Below, in pieces: positions 18,665 through 27,347 of a stretch of DNA of 27,347 nt. A model generated the notes under the pieces. That model saw only the letters and a program-made list of their open reading frames with translations, was not told the DNA's origin and made no database searches. This DNA comes from Protostelium mycophagum (Eukaryota > Evosea > Variosea > Protosteliida > Protosteliaceae): contig KV921058.1 in the NCBI GenBank assembly GCA_002081555.1, positions 8,087 through 35,433 of the forward strand, given 5' to 3'. The translations under genes were made by a program, and so were the position numbers. Within the stretch, counting starts at the first letter, position 1, and each line of letters begins with the position of its first letter.

Positions 18665-21600
18665 TTACTCTGTCATGGGGTTAACTCGGTAATGGTCGAT
18701 TAAAGCCTCGAGACTTCCAAATTGTGTTCCTTCCATCGTGATCACCAGATTTCCACCTTTGACAGAAAGTAATATTCTCCAGTGGATTATGGTCTGAAAG
18801 TGTCACTTTTGACACTCTTCTGTGTATCTACAAAGGAAGCATTTGATTAAAAAGAGATTTCTCACATTTTTTCGGAGTGCTGAGAGGGTTAAAACACCTC
18901 TCTGTTGGCTAGAAAATCGAAATAAAAATGTCCCTTCAGGAAGCGCTTGTAGATCGCGCCTGACGGCCTCTATGCTCTCCACCTTACCATAGAAATAATA
19001 CTTTCCCACGATGCTTCCCACCATGTCTAATGTGAATCTACAACGTCTCAATGATTTGGGTCACCTGGAAATTTCGGGGAAAACTCACCCGTTTGCGATT
19101 GGGCTGGATGTAGAGAGTGAAAGGGGGGTGAACCAGCTTATGAATTCTTCCCATTTTGATTGTGAGACCTGTCAAAAATGTCGACATCGAATTTTCCGTC
19201 AAATTTCTGTGAAATTTACCTTATCTTGGTTGTCGACAAGACAAAATTTAAAGTCCTCCGGGTTTGAGCTGCCGTGTTTCTGCGAAATTTCAACGAAATT
19301 TCCCCCAGAAATTTGATGAGTCACCTCTAAAAGATCCCTAAACTCCTCCCAGGGCATCGTTGATGACGTCATCTCCGCGCTGATCACATTCTTGGGTTTT
19401 GGAGTGGAGGGTGCGTCTCGCAGGGAATTTGAAGATGTACCCGTGGACAGATGGGACACTCTCATGGAGCTGTTGGGAGATATCTGGGGGGGCTGCGATC
19501 ATTTGAATTTCGAATTCAGAGTTTCCCGCCATTTTTGAGTTTTTTGTGGTTCAAGAGAAAAATAATTTCAATTATGGAAAATAATTCGGCGAAACCGCAG
19601 TTCAAGCATGTGCTGGTATTTTCATCTTGAAAAAAAATTTTATTTAAAAAAAGAATTTTAGTTGAAAAAAGAATTTTAATTGAAAAAATTTTTAGTTAAA
19701 AAAGAAAATGTACCGTTATGCCTCTCAATGTATCATAAATAGCGTTCAATAGTCTCACTAAGTCATCGAATGTCGGCCGTAGTTCCGGATCTACAACGAG
19801 TCAATTGTTGCTCTACAACCCTGTTGTGATGAAATTTAAAGATATTTTTTTGTCTCTGAAAAATAAAAATCGCAAACAATAGACCTCCTAAAAAATTCGT
19901 GGAAAATAAAATGAAAATTCTGAGAAAATTACTTTGCTCCCAGCATGACGTCATGATGCTGATCAGAGCTGGCTCCCCCTCTATAATCTTGGGCCTTTCA
20001 CCGCCTTCCACCCTGGCGGCGATTTGGGCGGTAAAAGGCACGTCTGCCCACGCCGGTTCCCGGGCCATCATCTCCCACATTCTACAACGCGTCATTTTCG
20101 AATAAATATTCTATTTTTAGAACTTTTGGTGGTTCCTCCTTTATTTCACCATTTTTCCCGCCAAAAAATGTATTTTAAAGGATTAGAATGATGACATGAC
20201 CAAAGGAATACATTTCCCGCCAAAATAAAATTTTCAAATGAACAGAATGATTACATGATGGCGAAAGAGTACACGTCCACTTTGTTTGTTGCGTCTTTTG
20301 TCGGTAACTCTTCAAAATGTCAGAAATCTCGACACATGATGACGTCATCATACCGGGGGCGGCGTACTGTGGTGTTCCATGAACAGCATAAGTTTGTGAA
20401 CACTTTGACGAAGAAAGACCAAAGTCACAAACTTTTACGACCCCCCTGTCAAAATCTGACATCAGCACATTTCCTGGCTGTGAATTATCAGAGAAATTTC
20501 ATCGAGATTTCGGAAATAATTTTTTACCTTCAGGTCCCGGTGTACAACTCCCTAAAAATAATAAATAATAAAATAATAGCATTTTATTTAATTTTGTTTG
20601 GCATATTTTTCTTATAATAATTTTATTTAATTTTATAATAATGGAAGAATTAAAATAGATATTGTAACTGCAAAGCAATAATAAAATCTACAACCAAAAT
20701 AAATTTCGCAACTGGACAAAATAATATTGTAGTGGAGAATCATAATAACATACAGATTGATGCAAGTACAACATTCCGCTCGCAATTGATCTCAAAACTG
20801 CGATAATGGTCAATCTGTCCATCACGATCTACAACGAGTCAGATCTCCCCATGAAATTTCGTGGAAAATTCACCTCTTTGTTCCTGATGATCTCTGCCAG
20901 ATTCCCACCTTCAATAAACTCTGTAATAAGACATGTTATCCCCTCCTTTATGCAGTATCCAAACTACACGAAATTAAAAAGGCGGGGGAAAGGCTCGAAC
21001 CCGGGACGAAAAGCTGTGAGATATCGTGTCTGGCAGTACAAACTTGATTTGGCGGCAGAGCCACGCACGAATGTGATTCCCAAAAATAAAAACACTGACC
21101 ATGTAGACAACGTTAGGATGTCTTAGTTGCGACAAGACTCTTATCTCTGAACAGAAAGACTCGAACTCTTCTACATCAATCTCTGCGAGTCCTAACATCT
21201 GCTTTATCGCCACTCTGACACTGTTGTTCCAAACACCGGTTTTCACTGACGCCTGACCACCTGTCGAAGGTGTTAGAATGACGCCAGAGTGACAAGATGA
21301 CAAGAAAATAATAGTTGGGATATGAGTGAGGAGATCGATGTTGGGATCATGTGTGGGATGATTTGGAAATTTTGATGAAATTATAAATGTTGGATGTTGA
21401 TACCTCTGCCGATCTCGCCCTCGATCTTCAAGTCTTTCGGCAATATTTCAATCGCTTTATCGAAGGCATTAGAAGTTGTCGCGGTCTGGACATTTTAATA
21501 ATTCAAAACTAAGATCATCATAATACATCATTAAACGAACATAATCACAAGAAGACCTTTCCGAAAAAGCTCACCTTTAGACTGTTCATCCATGCGTCTC

Positions 21601-22014
21601 TATTCTCATCCTCATCTATCCTGAAATACCAGTGCCGTGTCGAACTCGTCGCCTTTGGTATCAACGTGAACGATCTTTTGTCTTCTGATGTTTCTATCTG
21701 CGTCCCGATCAATAGAGGTACCAGAGGAACATTCATTTACCGTAAATTCATCCAAGAAAATGATGCCATTGTGAGTTTTCTGCATTATTTAGTTCATCGG
21801 AGATTGTGCTGTGGCTGACCATTTCGTTATCGTGGTAAGACAGCGTATTCGCTCTTAATCTACAGTATCGTCTCTTCCATGCGAAGCTTTTCCCTAATCC
21901 TCCCTCTCCTCTCTTAGATAGCCAACCGCTTTGCAGAATGACATCGGTTCCTCTGCCGATCGAGCTCACTCTCGAGTTGCTCGGAGAAGTCATGATCTGT
22001 GTTCTTCTGGACAT
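18665..22014 (-). CDS. SHK-like kinase A: PH domain, TKL-type kinase, SH2 (587 aa)
   Basis: Sixteen exons: 22014-21820, 21697-21575, 21485-21404, 21260-21100, 20963-20874, 20828-20754, 20551-20528, 20477-20354, 20309-20255, 20081-19933, 19790-19714, 19492-19325, 19279-19220, 19168-19089, 19037-18866 and 18793-18665. PH domain: SGWLSKRGEGGLGKSFAWKR up to WMNSLK (about 27-106). Kinase: GEIGRGGQASV loop, VAIK Lys153, a 24-nt exon GVVHRDLK (Asp248), DFG 268-270, APELP, DVYSFAIIMWEM and RPTFDDLVRLL. A linker follows with SKWEEFISWFTPL. SH2: GTFLFRFSS with phosphotyrosine-binding Arg528, then IIHWRI and SLEALIDHYRVNP. HRDLKPGN and the SH2 partner fit the Dictyostelium SHK family (TKL kinases with a C-terminal SH2), but with an added PH domain. 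It probably acts at phosphoinositide membranes downstream of tyrosine phosphorylation. The frame is open upstream of Met 22014. Confidence 0.9.
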
Positions 22015-22645
22015 GATTGGGTGCTTTTCCTGGTCTTCGCGATCAGTGCCACACAAACAAAAGCACATGCAATCCCCTTTGACTTTTTTGTCTGAAAAAC
22101 GGTGTGTGGGGCATTGTAGATGTATGTACACTTGATCAAAATATTGATAAAATTTTATGTTCTTAGTGCATGAAAGCCTGTAGAATATTAATAAATATTA
22201 ATAATTCCAGCACCAACAATAATATGAGCGATGATTTTATCAAAAAATATTGATAAAATATTTGTCAAAGTGAGGAAGACTCAATCGAATGGCAATGAGC
22301 AAAGTGTCTTTCTGAAGCTAAATAAAAATGATTCATTCGGTCAGGCTGAAGATCTCTGAGACTGCTTTTATTGCTCTAACATCGCTTGTTCTTCTATTAT
22401 GGTGCAGTTGTTACCCTTACCCCGCAATCAGGCACGCGCGGTTGGTTCACGGTAAAATCACAGCATTTGCAAGACACAAATATGTTCTCATAGCACAACA
22501 GAATAGTATATATTTGCTACACTGGACACTTTTATCAAGTGGTACAATAAACCTCATCTTTTCGGTTCAGGGGTTTCCCCAGCATAAATCCCTCGATCGA
22601 CTTTCCGTTCCTAGAATTGTCAGAGATTTCGCGGAAATTTCAAAC
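22015..22645. other. Spacer between the two kinase genes
   Basis: This contains the 3' flank of kinase B and the promoter and leader of kinase A; both are on the minus strand. A plus-strand frame at 22328-22696 begins with a hydrophobic stretch but overlaps the last exon of kinase B and has no recognisable content. AT-rich short repeats of ATTGATAAAAT appear at 22142 and 22246. Confidence 0.4.
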
Positions 22646-25600
22646 TCACAGAGTGAGCTCGTTGCCATGGTAATACGAGACCAATTCGGGCAATGACTTG
22701 AACTCATTTTCTTCAAATTTAAACATGACGGCACCATCATCCATCTTGATCTCTATACGCCAGTGATAGATCACCTTGACACGTCAGTCTACATCGTTGT
22801 AGAAGGGACTTGACCTGAGTCCTGATGGATGAAAGGGTGAGGTACCCGGGTTCGCTGGAGAATCGGACTATAAAAGAACCATCTTTGACACCCTCTAAAA
22901 TTTTTCGGACTTCAATTTTGTCTAAATTTCCAAAAAAATAATCTTCCGCGACGATATCCGAGATTTGGTCGAGAGAGGGGCTGTCGCGATTAGAACATTT
23001 TAAATTGGTGATTTTTCTTCCGGAAGGATCTCGAAGGCGGGAAATTCTGGATTTAAAATTTGAAATCACCTATTTGGTGGCGGATCTATCATGGTGTTCA
23101 CAATGGAATATCTTGCGCTCGTTGTCGGCGAGAAATATCCGATGAATCTCTTCCAATCTTGCAATTTCACCTGAAATTTCCGTGAGTTTCCGATGAAATG
23201 TCTGTCCATAGAATAGAATAAAAATAAATGTTTACCTTGCCATCTCGTCCCACACAATATATTCGAAGTGGCTCTGGGCGAGTGCAACCACGCATCTACT
23301 CTCTATCATTTTATATTCCATGAACAGTGAGAATTTTCTCGGAATTTTCCCAGATTTTTAAAGAAAAATTTCGGTCAAGTCATATCCGCCGTGATGACCG
23401 TCACAGTAATGAAGGAGCCACATTCACCTGAAGCTGCATTGCAAACTCCGGCCAGGTGATTGGGGGGCTTTGGGGCATCTTCTTTAGTAGTGTCTCTTGT
23501 GTTTCAAATGATAAATATAATTCCTCAAAGCTAAATCTTTGTTCCGGATCTGTCATATTTAGATTTTTCTGTGATTTTTTGGTGAAATTTCAAAAAAATC
23601 TATCAAAAATATCTATCAAAAAAATCTATCAAAAAAATCTATCAAAAATATCTATCAAAAATATCTATAATAAAATCTAATTCCTCAAAGCTAAATCTTT
23701 GTTCCGGATCTGTCATATTTAGATTTTTTTTTTGTGATTTTTTGGTGAAATTCCAAAAAAATCTATAAAAAATCTATCAAAAAAAATCTATAAAAAAATC
23801 TATAAAAAAATCTATTAAAAAATCTATAAAAAATCTATAAAAAATCTATTAAAAAATCTATAAAAAATCTCTCATAAAATCTATAATAAAATCTATAATA
23901 AAATAATTACCTGGACTCCATGAACGTGTGATCTGGTCGTATAGTAAGCATGTATCCGGTAACGGTGGCCTCTCCCCCGTTTCCACCTGTTCAAATTCAA
24001 AATTTGAAATTTTCAAGACCCGGGATGACATTTGATCTTCGACTTTGCCGCCAAAATCCTGTCGTGGAGAAATCTCAAATGATATCGTACCTTCTGTGCG
24101 ATGAGGAACCCGTGGGTGACATCTGACCAAGCCACTTCTCTGAATAGTAGTTCCCACATTCTACAACGAGTCAGAAAATTCAAAAATAGATGACGTCATC
24201 ACTCACATGACGGCAAATGAATAAACGTCGACTTTACTTGTGGCCCCTGGTTTTGGCAGTTCTACGTGACATTTCAGTCCATTTCCAATTTTCATCCAAT
24301 TTTCGTCCAATTTTCAAGTTGAAATCCCCTGAAATTTCCAAAAATGATCACCTGGTGCGGCGTACTGTGGTGTTCCATGAACACCCAAGCCTCCGTAATC
24401 CGAACTCTTAGAGATGGAGAGCCCAAAGTCACAAACTTTTACGACCCCTTTTTCCAAGTCTTGAATTAACACGTTTGCCGGCTGGAAAATATTCAATCTA
24501 CATTCGAAAAAATCTTCCGGACGATTTAAATTTTCACCTTGAGGTCTCTGTGAACAATTCCCTGAAAAAATCAGAAATTTCGAAGAAAAATATTTTAAAC
24601 GAATTTTTTTTGAATAAAAAATAAAACTGATCTTACCATCTTGTGCAGAAGTACCAAGCCACTCGCAATGGATTTACATATAGCTAAGACCAGTGGAATA
24701 TCCAGATCGATCTACAACGAATAAATATTCCAGAAATTTCCTTCTCTCAGGTGGTTTCAAAGACGTCGCAACGATATCGTGATGACGTCATACTATTTAA
24801 ATTTCAAGATCGACTCACACTTCGGTTAGAGATGACCTCTGCAAGATTCCCACCAGTAATAAATTCTGTGATGAGGCAAGTGACTCCGTCCATCATACTA
24901 TATCCATACTGACAATAATTCATATTGCCCATCTACAACTCGAAATATTCTGGGAATTTTGGCGGGAAAAAAATTGCAAATTCAGCCGAAAATCTCTTTA
25001 AAATATCTACCATGTTTACGATGTTTGGATGTCGCAATGAAGACAAAAGTCTGATCTCTGAGCAGAACGACAGGAACTCTTCCTCATCTACTTCCCCCAG
25101 TCCCATCATCTGCTTAATTGCCACATCGACGGACTCATTCCACAGGCCTCTTTTTACTGTGGCTTGGCCTCCTAAAATACATGTTAGGACACGCGAATCT
25201 GGTCAATGTTTCGCAGCACTATTCCTGGAATCTTTTATATCATTCAATCCCACTGGGTTTTCTGCATTGTCTATATTTTCATGTGATGACGAAGAAAAGA
25301 CCTATAAGAGAGGAGCCTTACCTCTGCCAATTTCACCGAATATCTTAAGGTCTGTTGGTGAAACTTCCACGGCTTTATCGAATGGAGATGCTTTTGGATA
25401 GATCACACTCTAAAATGGTTCAATCACATCAATCTTCTCCACAAACGATCTCACTCTGAGGTTTTCGACCCATTGTTGCCGGTACAAAACATCACCTTCT
25501 ATTTTGAAATACCATACTCTTCCACTTGCATCTTTGGGCTCAAGAGTGAATTTACGATTCACGTTGTCTCCCATCACCATCTGGAATGGTCAAATCATAG

Positions 25601-25932
25601 CTCAACAGATCAGCTCGAACTCACTTCGTATTCCTCCAGATCAATCGTCCCCTTTCTTTCTTTCCCCTACTAAATCAGATCACACTTGGAAAAAAGCTCA
25701 CCTCATCAATATAATAAGAAATGGTGGTCGTCTTCAATATGCAGAATCTCTTCTTCCATGCTGAACTCTTTCCAAATCCACCTTCACCTTTTTTATAAAG
25801 ATATCCTCTCTGGAGCTCTCCTCTGCCAGGTGGTGATACCTTAGACATCCGATCATCTGGTAAAGATGGATTCACTGTATTTCTTTTCCCTGTCTGGATC
25901 ACAGAAGCTGGCCTGCTTTTGTTCTTGAACAT
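22646..25932 (-). CDS. SHK-like kinase B: PH domain, TKL-type kinase, SH2 (567 aa), tandem paralogue of A
   Basis: Sixteen exons: 25932-25702, 25580-25455, 25409-25322, 25171-25011, 24908-24819, 24711-24637, 24561-24538, 24481-24352, 24261-24207, 24160-24091, 23986-23911, 23549-23428, 23295-23236, 23170-23070, 22980-22815 and 22774-22646. PH: RGYLYKKGEGGFGKSSAWKK to WVENLR. Kinase: GEIGRGGQATV, VAIK Lys168, GIVHRDLKPAN (Asp263), DFG 283-285, APELPKPGATSKVDVYSFAV, then DPEQRFSFEEL. SH2: GSFIVRFSS with Arg509, YHWRIEI, FKSLPELVSYYHGNELTL, stop. All catalytic motifs are intact, so an active kinase is expected. Several exons match those of A exactly in length (161, 90, 75, 24, 55, 60 and 129 nt). 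A Met upstream at 26091 is in frame; 25932 was chosen by analogy with A. The last exon could continue through a GTGAGT at its end, but A stops at the same place. Confidence 0.9.
23519..23770 (-). repeat. 160-bp-offset duplication of the exon 12 start of kinase B
   Basis: Plus-strand 23519-23592 recurs at about 23679-23760. In transcript direction each copy contains AAATATGACAG followed by ATCCGGAACAAAGATTTAGC and TTTGAGGAATT. The functional copy continues into exon 12; the transcript-upstream copy runs into TAG-containing repeat sequence and stops. Confidence 0.8.
23585..23910. repeat. AAAAATCTAT microsatellite in intron 11 of kinase B
   Basis: Dozens of copies of AAAAATCTAT and AAAAATCTATC (9-11 bp) fill two blocks, 23587-23675 and 23756-23905, on either side of the intronic exon copy. 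In transcript direction they read ATAGATTTTT, so every unit offers a TAG that resembles an acceptor. Confidence 0.9.
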
Positions 25933-26190
25933 GATCGTTCGTGTTGTTGTTGCGTCGGTTGGGTTTTCGGACCGGGTGTCATCAGTTTTCTTGGGAAAAT
26001 GTCCACCAATTTTACGCAAATGGACGAAGGTTGTGCATTTGTTCATCAATGTGCATTCTCGAGCGGGAAGGAACCAACAACTACAGTTCATTTTTCTATA
26101 GCCCTGACCGATTTCAGCCGCGGTTGATCCATATATGCGCGTCCACCGCTGGAAATATTCAAGTGTTTTTGTCCAACCATGATGCTTTGA

Positions 26191-26426
26191 TTATTCACCA
26201 GAAGAAGAGATAAAACATTCATTCTTTTCTACACGGCGGTTCGTCTTTCACTTTTATGTGTTGCACTCCCATTGTATTTGCAACAACACATTTATCGGAT
26301 AATTGGTTGTACTTACGTATGATGTAATTTTTGTTTTTATCGGCATCGGACTCATCCAGCATTTTTTGAGGTCCTTTGCATGTCATCAAATCGACCGTGA
26401 GGAACACGCAATCTCTGTATCTATCC
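26191..26426 (-). CDS. Possible 3' exons of a small Cys-containing protein
   Basis: Minus-strand 26426-26317 reads DRYRDCVFLTVDLMTCKGPQ and then KMLDESDADKNKNYII, ending at a GTAAGT donor. An 88-nt intron ends GTGTAG, and 26228-26191 adds KNECFISSSGE with stop TAA. The phase agrees. The CVFLTVDLMTC spacing recalls small mitochondrial twin-Cys proteins, but the CX9C pattern is not complete here, so I do not assign it. No start exon is visible, because the divergent coiled-coil gene begins 35 bp upstream. Confidence 0.35.
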
Positions 26427-26460
26427 CTAAAAATGATCAGATTCTTTTGATCATTCGAAA

Positions 26461-27347
26461 ATGTTAGGTTCGCCTGAGACGAGCGAAGAGCAGCGATATC
26501 TGCAGCAACTCTTTACTGGTGCAAAAATGGGACCACCAAGTCCAACACATTCCATCAGAGGCTCAAAAACTATGCGAAAGAGTGAGACGATTCATAACGA
26601 TCCGGCTTGATGTTAATGTTGAAACGTTATTTCTTTTGACTGTATTTTGAGTTCACGCCTCAAAGAGAAGATCGTCTGTCACCGATTTTGATGCTTAATA
26701 TCTGACAGCCCTCAAACTCGAGGAGGACTCATTGAGAGAATGGAGTATCAAAGAGCTCATTCGGGTGAACAAAGAGAAGGATGCAGCCATTGAAGAATTA
26801 ACCACACAATTACAGAGGTATAAGCTGCAGATCATACTTGTCCAGAAATGATATTCCATCTTGATTGATATTTTGTGATGTGTATACCGAATGAAGCTAG
26901 TGGGCTTTAATGACAAGATGATTTAATTGTGATTTTATATCACGAGCAGGGCTCATCCAAATTTGTCTGAAGCTTCCATGCTGTGATGGACAGGCTTCTT
27001 ATTCCACAAAGTGGAGTCATGTCGCAGGTTAAAATGAGATCTTCGTCCCTCGTATCAGATCATTCATTACAAAGATGGCTGCAGAAAGCGTTCTTTTGGA
27101 AAAGATTGTGGCGGCCCGGCACTGATGATCTTCAGCATTAAGACGAGTGTCCAGACGTTGGCACAGCACAAGAATAGACAGCTAGAGCAGCTGCGTTCCA
27201 CATTGAAAGAGCAGAAGATCGCCCGTGCTGCACAAGGTGAACGTCTTTGAATTTTTATATATATTTTTACGTGTGTGGTTCACGGTAACTACCGTGAATT
27301 TTGACGATCAAAACGCCATGAATTTTTGCATTGAAGATTATTGCACT
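26461..27347 (+). CDS. Coiled-coil protein, 5' part (runs off the window)
   Basis: Exon 1 is 26461-26581 (MLGSPETSEEQRYLQQLFTG, then MGPPSPTHSIRG). Exon 2 is 26709-26817 (EEDSLREWSIKELIRVNKEK and DAAIEELTTQLQR). A later exon at 27136-27236 reads IKTSVQTLAQHKNRQLEQLR and STLKEQKIARAAQ, with a GTGAAC donor into the final intron. Joining exon 2 directly to 27136 keeps phase. One or two small exons may lie between (candidates around 26996-27030 and 27075-27110), which I could not settle. The product is a heptad-rich, charged coiled coil with an SP-containing N-terminus. A structural or tethering role is likely; the family is unknown. Confidence 0.55.
27279..27298. repeat. 9-bp perfect inverted repeat
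   Basis: TTCACGGTA and TACCGTGAA are separated by two bases, within the last intron of the coiled-coil gene. TTTGACG follows closely. Confidence 0.7.

Noticed and set aside
20990-21080. tRNA-like B box (GGTTCGAGCC, minus strand) in a kinase A intron
   Set aside because: The flanking bases do not form a T-arm stem or an acceptor stem, and no anticodon arm is visible. At most it is a decayed tRNA or SINE remnant.
22328-22696. 122-aa plus-strand frame with a hydrophobic N-terminus
   Set aside because: Its last part overlaps the SH2 exon of kinase B on the other strand, and there is no domain, splice signal or promoter context.
25919-26213. Overlapping plus-strand frames upstream of kinase B
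   Set aside because: They have no family resemblance or splice signals and cover the kinase promoter and leader.

Overview
The window is eukaryotic nuclear DNA. It is gene-dense, with many short introns (mostly 34-50 nt), GT-AG splice sites and compact spacers. The gene content includes PH/kinase/SH2 proteins resembling the SHK kinases of Dictyostelium, an Ariadne-type RBR ligase, an MBD4-like glycosylase and a GPI-anchored EGF protein. Together these point to a free-living amoeboid protist, most likely an amoebozoan (a protosteloid relative is my guess). No species assignment is possible from this alone. I assembled the gene models by hand from reading-frame phase and splice signals; exon coordinates are in the evidence fields.

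Left part (1-7.6 kb): the 3' end of an MBD4-like DNA glycosylase (+), a 138-bp repeat cluster, a RING-H2 protein (-) whose RING exon is partly duplicated in tandem, a small MGCCC-type acylated GYP-repeat protein (+), a degenerate unrecognised gene (+), a 57-aa protein (+) and a GPI-anchored EGF surface protein (-).

Centre (7.6-18.3 kb): a frameshifted COMM-like gene fragment (+), an Ariadne RBR E3 ligase (-, 6 exons), a four-helix membrane protein (-, 4 exons), a 713-aa Ser/Pro/Lys-rich protein with KEN and D-box motifs (-, 10 exons), a flavin-dependent monooxygenase (+, 7 exons) and a secreted HExxH metallopeptidase fused to a trefoil-lectin-like tail (+, 9 exons).

Right part (18.6-27.3 kb): two tandem paralogous genes, both (-) and both 16 exons. 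Each encodes PH - TKL-type kinase - SH2, an order opposite to Tec kinases. They are followed by the start of a coiled-coil protein (+).

Structural themes cut across the genes. Most introns end in a branch-site-like CTGAC (or close variant) at a nearly fixed distance, 13-14 nt inclusive, from the terminal AG; a subset share almost the same ending, CTGACTCGTTGTAG. At least three introns carry partial copies of a neighbouring exon including its splice site, which could be poison exons or intermediates in intron gain. Perfect TGACGTCA palindromes and TTTGGCGGGAAA sites recur, mainly in introns. The genes share no obvious single pathway, apart from the kinase pair and two ubiquitin ligases.
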